DNA from: Dehalococcoidia bacterium | GTDB lineage: Bacteria; Chloroflexota; Dehalococcoidia; UBA2979 | Direction: 5' to 3' | DNA length: 64,000 nucleotides | NCBI GenBank assembly: GCA_009692685.1 | Contig: SHYS01000002.1 | Span: forward strand, 1-64,000 | In this document: one piece after another, positions 18,360 to 26,502 of the stretch | Layout: every line of letters starts with the position of its first letter | Numbering within the stretch: position 1 is the stretch's first letter | Made by a program: the position numbers and the translations under genes | The notes under the pieces: model-generated | What the model saw: the letters and a program-made list of their open reading frames with translations, nothing else | Told to the model about the DNA's origin: nothing | Database searches by the model: none

Positions 18360-19664
18360 CTAACGCAGGCGCGCCTCGAGGTCTCGGATGAGCGCGAGAA
18401 GCGCCTCGTCTTGGCTATAACGACCCGCGATCTGCAAGCCGAGCGGCAACCCCTCGACGTCACCCGCAGGCAACGAGGCGACCGGCAGGCCGGCGTGCGA
18501 CCAGGGCGTGTTCATCACCGGGTCGCCGGTCGAGCCAAGACCGAGCGGCGCGCCACCTAGTGCCGCTGGGCTGACCCAGGCGTCAAGGTCCTGCTCCCGA
18601 AGGGTACGCGAGAGTTCGTCGCGGAGGGCGCTCGCGCTGGCGAGGCCAGCCGTGTGCTGCTCGACCGACAAGACACGCCCCTCCTCGACGAGTAGCGACG
18701 ACCGCGGGCGGTAGTACGCGCCGTAGTCGGCGTACCACCGCCCGTGCTGCGCGGCGAACTCGAAGGTAGTCAACCAGCGATGCCGTAGCGCGATGCCGTC
18801 GATGTCCGCGAGAGCAGGTACCCGGTACACCTCGACACCCGCAGTGGCGAGCCGCTCAAGCGCCCACGCGAATACCTCGAGGGCGGCTGGCTCGACCTGC
18901 TCGAGGTACGTGCCTTCGGGGACGGCAATGCGTGGCGCTCGAGGCGCGGCCAGCACTGGCTCACGCCAACCATCGATCAACAGCCGCGCTGCCTCGACGA
19001 GTCCGGCGGCGTCCCGAGCGAACCAGCCAATGGTGTCGACGCTGGGCGAGTAGTAGACGACACCATCGGACGGCACGCGCCCGCACGAGGGCTTGAAGGC
19101 TGCCACGCCACAGAAGGCCCCGGGCCGGATCACAGAACCAACGGTCTGTGTCCCCAGTGCGAGGGGGGCGAGGCCCGCCGAGACCGCTGCGGCCGAGCCG
19201 CTACTCGACCCACCGGGCGTGTGTCCGGCGGCCCGCGGGTTTCTGGTTGGACCCGGCTCGAAGTAAGCGAACTCGGTGGTCACAGACTTACCGAGGATGA
19301 GTGCGCCGGCGGCGCGCAGGCGCGAGACCGCGGAGGCCTCCGGCCCAGCGAACACCTCGGGGGGAAGCGCCGAACCGGCGCGCGTCGGAAAGCCATCGAC
19401 CCGGATCACATCCTTCACCAGTATCGGAACGCCGTAGAAGGCAGGGCGGCCCGCGGGTGTGGGGTAGCGAGCCTCGAGGGCACGCGCCTCCGCGAGGAGA
19501 CGCTGGCGGCGCCCTGGCTCGGGCAGAACTGCCAGCAGATTCGGATTCACGCCGTCGATCCGGTCACAGGCGGCTTCAACGAGCGCCGTTACGTCGAGTG
19601 ACTCTGCCCTCAGCCCGGTGGCGAGGTCGCTCAGCGACGACTCGAACGGTGCTTCAGATGTCAT
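18360..19664 (-). CDS. Amidase-signature family hydrolase
   Basis: 434 aa. The Ser-cisSer-Lys amidase triad is visible: Lys in PILVKDVIRVDGFPT, the Gly/Ser-rich GGSSSGSAAAVSAGLAPLALGTQTVGS carrying the cis-Ser and nucleophilic Ser, and GVAAFKPSCGRVPSDGV following. Members hydrolyse amides, and one branch is GatA, but no gatB or gatC is adjacent, and the C-terminal half differs, so I do not call GatA. Start ATG 19662-19664 (MTSEAPFESS). Ends with TAG. A good candidate for a general amide or carbamate hydrolase. Confidence 0.85.
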   Translation of the reverse strand: MTSEAPFESSLSDLATGLRAESLDVTALVEAACDRIDGVNPNLLAVLPEPGRRQRLLAEARALEARYPTPAGRPAFYGVPILVKDVIRVDGFPTRAGSALPPEVFAGPEASAVSRLRAAGALILGKSVTTEFAYFEPGPTRNPRAAGHTPGGSSSGSAAAVSAGLAPLALGTQTVGSVIRPGAFCGVAAFKPSCGRVPSDGVVYYSPSVDTIGWFARDAAGLVEAARLLIDGWREPVLAAPRAPRIAVPEGTYLEQVEPAALEVFAWALERLATAGVEVYRVPALADIDGIALRHRWLTTFEFAAQHGRWYADYGAYYRPRSSLLVEEGRVLSVEQHTAGLASASALRDELSRTLREQDLDAWVSPAALGGAPLGLGSTGDPVMNTPWSHAGLPVASLPAGDVEGLPLGLQIAGRYSQDEALLALIRDLEARLR

Positions 19665-19745
19665 CCGTGTGCCTTTCGAGGGCTGCTGGGCGGCGTCCGT
19701 TCATCCGACAATCATGATGCGAGAGTGTCGCGAAGGGCTAGCCCG

Positions 19746-19973
19746 ATGTTCAACAGTTGTGATGCATGCCGGCGGCCGAACCCGACCGAACTCGTGCAGA
19801 TCTAGGCTGAACGTGGCGAGCTTGTCGCCTCAAAGCTGGGCCTGGCGCTACGCCCTCGGACCCGCGACCTGTTCGTGCTCTGCGCAGGCTGCGGTGAAAT
19901 CGCACTGACGCGGCTTCGTCAGGTGGTCGCGACACGCGGCGTGATCGGCCAGTCGCTGCAGCAGGCTTCGTAA
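19746..19973 (+). pseudogene. Small CxxC zinc-binding-like protein, interrupted by TAG
   Basis: 75 codons before the stop, from ATG 19746 to TAA 19971-19973, with one TAG at 19803-19805 (ATC TAG GCT). Before it: MFNSCDACRRPNPTELVQI. After it the frame continues as AERGELVASKLGLALRP and DLFVLCAGCGEIALTRLR. Two Cys-x-x-Cys pairs about 45 residues apart suggest a zinc ribbon. No other stop or shift is needed, so this is one of the cleanest amber cases. The family is unknown. It lies in the 368-base gap between the amidase and a lipoprotein gene; apart from it I see nothing there. Confidence 0.5.
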
Positions 19974-20032
19974 TCCGCGCCACCGTGGTGGCTTGATCGC
20001 GCTGGCATACCCTCCCCTACGCTGGGTGCGAG

Positions 20033-20947
20033 GTGACAGCCACGCACTACACAACACCGCCCCGAACTGCCATTGCCGCTCACCACCAGAAGAGGCTCCG
20101 AACAACGAGCACACTCGGTGGCATGCTCGTCTTATTCGCGGCGCTACTGTCTGGCTGCGCGATCGCAGCCGGCGAGACTCGACGCGGCGACACGCCACTG
20201 CGCCAGATCGGCGACCAGCTCACCATGGCGATCGCCGCCGCGACTTTCCCCTGGACACCGGCACCCGACTCGACCAGTGGCGCGATGGTGCAGTCGGCCG
20301 CGGCAGCCATCTCCACCGCGGTGACCGTCAAGATTTCGGCGGGTGGGACAGGGATCAGTCTGCGCACCGACTGCGCCGACGCTGCTCGTTCGGGTGGAGC
20401 GTGGACCGACAATACGCAGGTGGATGTCATCGAGTACGGCTCAGGCCGCTGCGCGGGTTGGACGCGAGCTACCACAGGCGGCGTGACCTCCTGGGTCCGG
20501 GATGAGTACCTGGCGGGCTTGCCGCCCGCCGGACAGCGCACGGCGCCGGCCGCCCCATCGGTAGGGGGTTCGCTTCAGATCGCGCAGTTACGCGGGTGGA
20601 CCTCCCGGGTGGTCGATGGTGCGGGGCGGCTGGCGCTCCTGAGCCGCCACTCACCAGACTCGATGGAGTCGAACCTGACTGCGATGTTCATCGAGGTGGT
20701 GCGCGACGAGATGCGCGCAGTGTCGGCGGAGATCGGGAGCGCCGCCGGTAGCGGCAACGCTATGTGCGACAACGCGCGGCGTCCGCTCATCGATGCGGCG
20801 AACGCGCTCGCGGACCTGGCCCAGCGCATGTATCCCATGTTCACACCGGGCGGAGAAGTCCCCACCGGCCTCGAGGCGTTGGTCGCGCGCTACGCGGCTG
20901 CGCAAGGGGACGCCGCGCGCTCCATCGCGGGGTGCGCAAAGGCGTAG
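20033..20947 (+). CDS. Lipoprotein with an SH3-like disulfide module
   Basis: 304 aa from GTG 20033. A basic N-terminus (HHQKRLR) leads to LVLFAALLSGC, a lipobox, so the mature protein is probably lipidated and envelope-anchored. Residues about 110-160 carry GISLRTDCAD, VDVIEYGSGRCAGW and SWVRDEYLA, an SH3b-like fold with a Cys pair that also occurs in the 25.4-25.8 kb gene. The C-terminal 140 residues are helical with two Cys. No family name recalled. ATG 20123 is an alternative start but would leave a very short signal. Ends with TAG. Confidence 0.6.
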   Translation: MTATHYTTPPRTAIAAHHQKRLRTTSTLGGMLVLFAALLSGCAIAAGETRRGDTPLRQIGDQLTMAIAAATFPWTPAPDSTSGAMVQSAAAAISTAVTVKISAGGTGISLRTDCADAARSGGAWTDNTQVDVIEYGSGRCAGWTRATTGGVTSWVRDEYLAGLPPAGQRTAPAAPSVGGSLQIAQLRGWTSRVVDGAGRLALLSRHSPDSMESNLTAMFIEVVRDEMRAVSAEIGSAAGSGNAMCDNARRPLIDAANALADLAQRMYPMFTPGGEVPTGLEALVARYAAAQGDAARSIAGCAKA

Positions 20948-21073
20948 CAAGCTCGGGTGCCGCAGCCACACACCGACGGGAATGGGGTGCCCACGGAGCC
21001 AGAGTCGCGCTAGGGTACGCCTCGAAAGGCGCGTAGCTGCGCCCGCGGGCCGTAGCGCGAGAGGATCGCCGCC

Positions 21074-22066
21074 ATGCAGATCAGCCCCAGCGTCCGTGCT
21101 GTGCAGGTCCCGGATGAACAGCCGATGCACCCCGGTGGGACAAACATCTATCTCGTTGGTAAAGGGCAGGCGCTGACTATCGACTCGGGAGAGGCGATGG
21201 ACCACTACAAGTGGATGCTGCGAGGCTACCTCGCAGCCGTGGAGCGCGCCGAGATCGCGCTCGCCGCGATCACGCACCACCATGCCGACCACAGCGGCAA
21301 CCTCAAGTGGGCGAGCAGCATCTTCAAGGCCGAGGTGATCGTTCACAAGCGCGCGGTACCGCTGCTCAAGGGCAAGTTGCCGAAGAAAGAAGCCGTGCGC
21401 TTCATCGAGGACGGCGACGAGATCGACATGGGCAGCGGCGTGAAACCGCGTGTGATCTTCGCGCCTGGCCACAGCGTCGACTCGATCTCGTACTACCTCG
21501 AAGACGAAGGCGTGCTATTCACGGGAGACACGCTGCTGGGAAGCAGCACCACCACCGTGAACGACCTGGGGAGTTACCGGGCTTCGCTGAAGACGCTGAC
21601 GGCGCTCCCCAACCTCAAGGTGATCTGTCCCGGTCACGGCGCAATCGTGAACGATCCGCGGGAGCGGCTCCAGGGGCTCATCAACCACCGCGAAATGCGC
21701 GAGCGACAGATCCTCGAAGTCCTCGACGACCGCCGACCGCGGACCTCGTGGGACATCATGATGGAGATCTACCCGGGCCTCGATAAGCGCCTGCGGCGTG
21801 CGGCTACCGGCAATGTCGAGACCCACCTGCGCCAGCTCGAGAAGGAAAAGCGCCTGATCACGCATCCGGGTCGGGCGAAGAAACCGAACCAGGCCGCGGT
21901 GCAGCGCGATGTTGAGCACGCGAAGTTCCAGGACGGCATCATCGCTCAGGCTAGGAAGTTTGAGACCGAACGGCGGCGCGCCGCCCTGCGCACGCAGGAG
22001 AGTCCACCCAGCGCCGCGTGGTCGCGCCAGCCGAAATACGAGCTGGTAGGTCGCGCAAAAGACTAG
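21074..22066 (+). CDS. Metallo-beta-lactamase-fold hydrolase
   Basis: 330 aa. MBL metal motif ITHHHADHSGN (HxHxDH), FAPGHSVDS (His), FTGDTLLGSS (bridging Asp) and VICPGHGAIV (last His) are all intact, so it is probably an active metallohydrolase with a binuclear site. The arrangement and the C-terminal winged-helix-like segment (RRPRTSWDIMMEIYPGLDKRL, THLRQLEKEKRL) resemble the LACTB2/RNase-like MBL group. Substrate unknown: a thioester, nucleic acid or other ester is possible. Its basic C-terminal tail may bind RNA. Ends with TAG. Confidence 0.85.
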   Translation: MQISPSVRAVQVPDEQPMHPGGTNIYLVGKGQALTIDSGEAMDHYKWMLRGYLAAVERAEIALAAITHHHADHSGNLKWASSIFKAEVIVHKRAVPLLKGKLPKKEAVRFIEDGDEIDMGSGVKPRVIFAPGHSVDSISYYLEDEGVLFTGDTLLGSSTTTVNDLGSYRASLKTLTALPNLKVICPGHGAIVNDPRERLQGLINHREMRERQILEVLDDRRPRTSWDIMMEIYPGLDKRLRRAATGNVETHLRQLEKEKRLITHPGRAKKPNQAAVQRDVEHAKFQDGIIAQARKFETERRRAALRTQESPPSAAWSRQPKYELVGRAKD

Positions 22067-22156
22067 CGGAGCGCTCCACTCGGGCTGCCTCGCGAGTATC
22101 GTAGAAGGGTGTCCACCAAGCCTCAGCAAGCGCTGAGCTCAGAGGAGGGACGCTGC

Positions 22157-23074
22157 ATGCACCCATCTGTACGACTCTCCGTACCGCGGCTCGAGCGCCT
22201 CGATGACCCGATCGTCATCGCAGCCTTCCGAGGCTGGCACGACGGCACCGGGTCCGCCGTGGGCGCGATTCGCTACCTCCGTTCCGAATGGGGCGCACGG
22301 GAAGTCGCCGACATGGATCCAGATCGCTACTACGACCTGACGGTGGCGCGCCCCCACGTCCAGCTCCGCGGCGAGGAGCGCCTCATCCGCTGGCCGGGGA
22401 CGCGCTTCTATGTGGCTCCACACCTCGACGGCGCACGTGACGTAGTGCTACTCGCGGGCCGCGAGCCCAGCCTGGCCTGGCGCAGCTACTGCGACGCAAT
22501 CTCCGAAGTGATTGGCGAGCTGGGCGCGAAGACATTCATCGCCCTCGGATCGCGGCCGGCGCTGGTACCGCACACGCGGCCAGCCCTCCTTGGACTGGCA
22601 GACGCTGATCCGGGGTTCGAGGCGCTGTTCGGCCTCGAGGCCAACCGCGCGGGCTACCAGGGCCCGACCGGGATCCAGACGGTGCTTGGCCTTCAGCTGC
22701 GGGCGCAGGGCGTGCGGACGGCCCGCCTGACAGTGCGCATCCCCTCGTATGTCACAGCGGGACCCAACCCGATGGCGGCACTGGCACTGGTCGAGAAGCT
22801 CGATCTGGCAACACGCCGGCGTACGCCCCTCGACGCCCTGCACCGTAGCGTCGCCGACTTCCAGCGGCAGACGGAAGCCGCCCTCGATCAACTCGACACT
22901 CCTCGGCAGATGCGCGGGCAGATCGTGGACATGGAGCGAGCCTACGACGAGGCCGCGCCAACACCAATTCCAGCGTCCCGCGAGCAGGAACTTCCCAGCA
23001 CCGAGTCGCTGATCGGAGACGTCGAGGAACTGCTGCGCCAGCAGCGGCGCGGCCCGGAGAACTCCGAGCGCTAG
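22157..23074 (+). CDS. PAC2-family protein
   Basis: 305 aa beginning MHPSVRLSVPRLER. AGGAGGG sits about seven bases upstream of this ATG, which decides the start over an earlier GTG at 22109. Family features: DDPIVIAAFRGWHDGTGSAVGAIRYL, GAKTFIALGSRPALVPHTRP, and YQGPTGIQTVLGLQLRAQGVR. PAC2 proteins include archaeal and eukaryotic proteasome assembly chaperones and many actinobacterial and chloroflexal members of unresolved role. A proteasome is not visible nearby, so no function is claimed. Ends with TAG. Confidence 0.82.
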   Translation: MHPSVRLSVPRLERLDDPIVIAAFRGWHDGTGSAVGAIRYLRSEWGAREVADMDPDRYYDLTVARPHVQLRGEERLIRWPGTRFYVAPHLDGARDVVLLAGREPSLAWRSYCDAISEVIGELGAKTFIALGSRPALVPHTRPALLGLADADPGFEALFGLEANRAGYQGPTGIQTVLGLQLRAQGVRTARLTVRIPSYVTAGPNPMAALALVEKLDLATRRRTPLDALHRSVADFQRQTEAALDQLDTPRQMRGQIVDMERAYDEAAPTPIPASREQELPSTESLIGDVEELLRQQRRGPENSER

Positions 23075-23094
23075 CTGCGTCGCTTGCCAGGTTC

Positions 23095-23200
23095 TTACTT
23101 GTGGTCCGGCCGAACGACGAGCACTGGACAGTGGGCGTGCTGCACCACGGAGCGCACGACGCTGCCGAGGATCGCCCCCGCGAGGCCACCTGCACGCCAG
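23095..23200 (-). pseudogene. Universal stress protein, C-terminal remnant
   Basis: Only the last ~33 residues match: GGLAGAILGSVVRSVVQHAHCPVLVVRP, then DHK and TAA. That is the UspA nucleotide-binding C-terminus. Upstream in any frame (to about 23400) I find no UspA beta-alpha core, so the gene appears to have lost roughly three quarters of its length by deletion or rearrangement. No function is expected. Confidence 0.6.
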
Positions 23201-23448
23201 CTGCCGTCAGCTGCGGACCGGGCATGCCGTAGCTCCTTCCAGCCTGCCCAAGTCGAGCAGAGGGACATCCAGTCCGTGGAGGAACTTTCGGCATGTTCGT
23301 GTGGTCTCCGTAGTCCAGCCAAATAATCATTGCTGAGGCGTTTGAACCGGGCGTCCGACGAAACACGTAGTGGTTTCACCTTGATCAACACGGAGGGCGG
23401 CTCGGAGGCAGCAGGAAAGCGTCAGGCACAAGCGCCGGGGCAACGAAA

Positions 23449-23478
23449 AGAGGGCGGGCCGTGTCTGGCCCGCCCTCT
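23449..23478 (-). terminator. Strong hairpin terminator downstream of the thiolase gene
   Basis: A 12-base perfect stem (AGAGGGCGGGCC 23449-23460 with GGCCCGCCCTCT 23467-23478) with a six-base loop. On the minus strand it is followed by TTTTCG, so it fits a Rho-independent terminator for the minus-strand DUF35-thiolase operon. It lies about 25 bases past the thiolase stop. Confidence 0.82.
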
Positions 23479-23501
23479 CAGCGGTCGTACCCCGAGGAGA
23501 A

Positions 23502-24704
23502 CTAGTCCCTGGTCAGCACAAGCGTTCCAGTAGCAGAGAGCGTACCACCGGTGCCGTTAACAATGCACGTGTTCGCATCGGTCTGCTTGCCGGGCAGGCC
23601 GTGGATGCCATCCTCTGCGGTGCCGGAGAGCTGGCGGTATGCCTCGACGAGCAGCTGCATGCCGTACATGCCCGAGTGGTTAAAGGAGAGCCCGCCACCG
23701 CTGGTGTTCATCGGGAACTTGCCACCGGGAGCGGTGTTGCCGCCCTTGACGAGGCTGGCGAACTCGCCGCGCTTCGTGAGCCCCAGCATCTCAATAGTGA
23801 TGCCAACGGTGAGCGTGAACGAGTCGTAGATCATGGCCATTTCCATGTCCTCGGGCCCCATGCCGGCCATCTTGTAGGCCCGCTGGCTGGAGGCGACGGC
23901 GGAAGTGGCTGTGAAGTCCTTCATCTCGAGCATCGTGGCGTGGCCGATGGCCTCACCGGCGCCCGCGATCCAGACCGGCGGCTTGCGGAAGGACCTCGCC
24001 GCAGCCTCGGAGGCGACAATAACAGCGCCGCCGTGGTCCGTGACCAGGCAGACGTCGAGGAGGTTCAGGGGCCAGGAGATAAGACGCGAGTTCATCACGT
24101 CATCAACGGTGATGGGGCCGCCGTTGGGGTTGGTATCCTTCGAGTGCATGATCGCGCGGGGGTTGAGCAGCGCCCACTGCCGCGTGTTCACGGCGATCTC
24201 AGCGAAGTCTTCCTTGGTGGTGCCGTACTGGTGCATGTGCCGCGTCATCGCGTGCGAGTACTGCGAAGGCGCGCCCGTGGTGCCGTAGGGGCTCACGAAC
24301 TGCGCGTCGGGGCCCAGTGGGTCGCCGCCACCGCCACCGCCCGCGCCTCGCGGGAAGTTGCGACGGGAGTAGCCAGCCTGGCCGTTGACGATCACGCCGA
24401 TGTCGAACATGCCGGCGTTGATACCAGCGAGCATGTGCGCAACGTGAATCTGGAAGGAGCACCCACCGACAGCGGTGGTGTCCACCCACTTCGGGACGAT
24501 GCCGAGGTATTCGGCGTAGCCGTTGGCATTACCGGGGTTGGCAATGCCCTCGATGTCCTTGGTGCTGATGCCAGCCTCGCGGCAGACGTTGTAGATGGCC
24601 TCGATGCCGAGCATCATGTCAGTCTTCGGCGACTCGAGGTAGCCGATCTGGTCGGCCTCAGCGGCTGCGACGATCGCGGCCCCCATGGATGGATTGTTTG
24701 CCAT
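23502..24704 (-). CDS. Thiolase-family acyltransferase (SCP2-thiolase-like)
   Basis: 400 aa. The nucleophilic Cys is likely in TTAVGGCSFQIHVAHM (about residue 81). The catalytic His region is NTSGGGLSFNHSGMYGMQLL rather than the classical GHPxG. The second classical Cys motif is absent from the C-terminus GTGGTLSATGTLVL, as in many SCP2-type lipid-transfer thiolases. Such enzymes act on acyl-CoAs and pair with DUF35 proteins, and a DUF35 gene lies 15 bases upstream. Substrate unknown: branched-chain, steroid or aromatic acyl-CoA is possible. A Gly-rich loop with seven Gly is near residue 125. Ends with TAG. Confidence 0.82.
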   Translation of the reverse strand: MANNPSMGAAIVAAAEADQIGYLESPKTDMMLGIEAIYNVCREAGISTKDIEGIANPGNANGYAEYLGIVPKWVDTTAVGGCSFQIHVAHMLAGINAGMFDIGVIVNGQAGYSRRNFPRGAGGGGGGDPLGPDAQFVSPYGTTGAPSQYSHAMTRHMHQYGTTKEDFAEIAVNTRQWALLNPRAIMHSKDTNPNGGPITVDDVMNSRLISWPLNLLDVCLVTDHGGAVIVASEAAARSFRKPPVWIAGAGEAIGHATMLEMKDFTATSAVASSQRAYKMAGMGPEDMEMAMIYDSFTLTVGITIEMLGLTKRGEFASLVKGGNTAPGGKFPMNTSGGGLSFNHSGMYGMQLLVEAYRQLSGTAEDGIHGLPGKQTDANTCIVNGTGGTLSATGTLVLTRD

Positions 24705-24719
24705 CTTGCTTCTCCCCGC

Positions 24720-25151
24720 CTATCCGACCATGCGCCAGTAGGGCATGCTCACGGCCTCGTTGGCCTCGTCCCACTCGACGCGGCAGAGCGAGCCGATCTT
24801 CTTCATGATCTCCTCGGGCTTGGTGGGGTCCACGCCGCGAAGGACCGTGAAGACGCGGTCGCCTTCCTTCAGGTCGATGTAGGCCGTGACGAACGGAGCC
24901 TCCTCGGCCCAGGCACCCATCGCACGGTGCTGCACGGCAAAGGTGTGCAGGTAGCCCTCGCCGGTCGCCTCGATCCACTCGATGGAGCGCTCGCCACAGT
25001 TGGGGCAAATGATCCGCGGGTAGAAGTGGACCTTGTTGCACGAAGAGCAACGAGGAAGCATGAACTTCCCCTTCTTCGCGCCTTCCCAGTAGGGCCCGTT
25101 GGTCATCGGGTCGGGAATGGGGATGGGTTTGTTGTAGTCCGCCACGGGCAT
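24720..25151 (-). CDS. DUF35 OB-fold / zinc-ribbon acyl-CoA-binding protein
   Basis: 143 aa starting MPVADYNKPIP at ATG 25149-25151. The rubredoxin-like zinc ribbon has CSSCNKVHFYPRIICPNCG (two CxxC pairs), followed by an OB-fold with YLHTFAVQHRAMGAW and FVTAYIDLKEGDRVF. DUF35 proteins form complexes with thiolases, here the directly downstream thiolase. GAGGGAG is immediately upstream of the ATG. An in-frame upstream start adds 11 residues and is not needed. Ends with TAG. Confidence 0.88.
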   Translation of the reverse strand: MPVADYNKPIPIPDPMTNGPYWEGAKKGKFMLPRCSSCNKVHFYPRIICPNCGERSIEWIEATGEGYLHTFAVQHRAMGAWAEEAPFVTAYIDLKEGDRVFTVLRGVDPTKPEEIMKKIGSLCRVEWDEANEAVSMPYWRMVG

Positions 25152-25389
25152 CTCCCTCGTGCGTTCTCTGGTGGCCGGGCGCACTCTACGAGACCAGTGG
25201 ATCGGCGGTCAACACGTTCGAGGCAGAAACTCGGACCAGGCGTGTGCGCGGCCGCCGCGACTCTGGAGGCTGCATACGTGAGTCAAGGTTGAACGTCCTG
25301 GGTGAGAAGCGTCCGTGGTGAGAAGCAGGAGCAGTGCGCGCGGCATCGCGAGCGGGTACATGGAGACTAGGAGGTGGCCTCGGCAGCGG

Positions 25390-25810
25390 CTAATTCCGGC
25401 CGGTGGGGAAGAGCAGGTAGGTCATACGCACCCACGATTCGACCGCACCAGCGGAGACCATGGCCCAACCGGGGCACTCGGCCACACCGATGCGTACTAT
25501 GGAGACGGTGGCGCCCTCCGGAATGTTCCAAGAGCCGGGCGCATCAAGACTGCACTCCGTTCGAGCGCGGACGCCGGTGCCTTCAGTGTTGACGATCCGC
25601 ATAGTGCTGACGGGCGAAATCGTAGCCGGCGGCGGCGCTGCCGCCGCTGGCGAAACGGCAGAGACAAGGGCTGATTGGCCCTCGGCGATGGTTCGTGCGG
25701 CCCGGCCGAACGAGGTATCACCCACCTCTGAGGTTGGTGATCCCAACAGTCTCCGTCGCGCCGAGGGCCACGGAGCCAACAAGCAGGAGACGGATGAACA
25801 GATCCTTCAT
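25390..25810 (-). pseudogene. Secreted SH3-like protein, frameshift near the signal peptide
   Basis: The C-terminal module reads VNTEGTGVRARTECS, SIVRIGVAECPGWAMVS, SWVRMTYLLFP and ends with TAG. It parallels the SH3-like module of the 20.0 kb lipoprotein, including a Cys pair. The only signal-peptide-like sequence, MKDLFIRLLLVGSVALGA from ATG 25808-25810, is in another frame, so a single-base shift around 25740-25755 is inferred. Alternatively a TTG at 25780-25782 starts the in-frame part without a signal. Unknown function. Confidence 0.45.
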
Positions 25811-25940
25811 ACTGCCCTAGGGACGGCATCTCCCGGCGGCGACCATCTGGACGAGGCGCACCGGTCGCGAGCGTGCGAACCTTGTACCGAGGATCGGCAC
25901 TCATGTGGGCGTGATGCAGGGAAGCCCAACTCGAGGCTGT

Positions 25941-26495
25941 ATGGGTTCCATAAGAGATGCAATTCCATCGGCCCCGGGGGACCTGGGGCACCTGCGCACC
26001 CTCGGGCTCGAGCCCCCTGAGCTGCCTGAGAGTGAGATGGCGCGGTTACACGCCGCCGTTCACCTGGCTGGGCACGCCGTGGCGGCCGAGGCATGTGGAC
26101 TCGGGTATCCGGAGTTGAACCTCGACGCTGCTTCCGCCGCGCGCTGCTCGTACGTCGCACTCCGCACCGGCAGCGGGCACGGACCCGCCCGGAACGGAGT
26201 GGAGGCGGCAATCATCGCGAGTCTGGCGGGTATTGAAGCGCAGCGCCTGGCAGGCGGTGACCCCGGAGCAGCCTGCGTCGAGGTCGCACCGTGGCTGACG
26301 GACGGCGAATCACGCGACGCCGAACCCTACGTCGAGTGGTTGCGTCTGAAGGCAGAACGCACAGTCGAACACCCGCTACGGCAGCGCCTCATCCTTGGGA
26401 TCGCGCTCGCACTCGTCGAGGCTGGCGGGCTGACCTCGGCACAGATCGAGCCGCTGGCCGCGCGTGAGACGGCACTCTACATGCGTGGGCAGTAG
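25941..26495 (+). CDS. Unknown protein with a degenerate M41-like HLAGHAV motif
   Basis: 184 aa from ATG 25941 (a GTG at 25905 adds 12). The sequence AAVHLAGHAVAAEACGLG aligns with the FtsH-type zinc motif HEAGHA but has Leu in place of the catalytic Glu, so it is likely inactive or the similarity is structural. Residues after it (VEAAIIASLAGIEAQRLAGGDPG) also recall the M41 helices that follow the metal site. I do not assign a function. It lies convergent with, and 7 bases from, phoR. Ends with TAG. Confidence 0.5.
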   Translation: MGSIRDAIPSAPGDLGHLRTLGLEPPELPESEMARLHAAVHLAGHAVAAEACGLGYPELNLDAASAARCSYVALRTGSGHGPARNGVEAAIIASLAGIEAQRLAGGDPGAACVEVAPWLTDGESRDAEPYVEWLRLKAERTVEHPLRQRLILGIALALVEAGGLTSAQIEPLAARETALYMRGQ

Positions 26496-26502
26496 CCCAG
26501 AC

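Noticed and set aside
18360..19664. GatA subunit of Glu-tRNA amidotransferase
   Set aside because: The amidase signature is shared, but gatB and gatC are not adjacent and the C-terminal half lacks the GatA features I know; a general amidase is the safer call.
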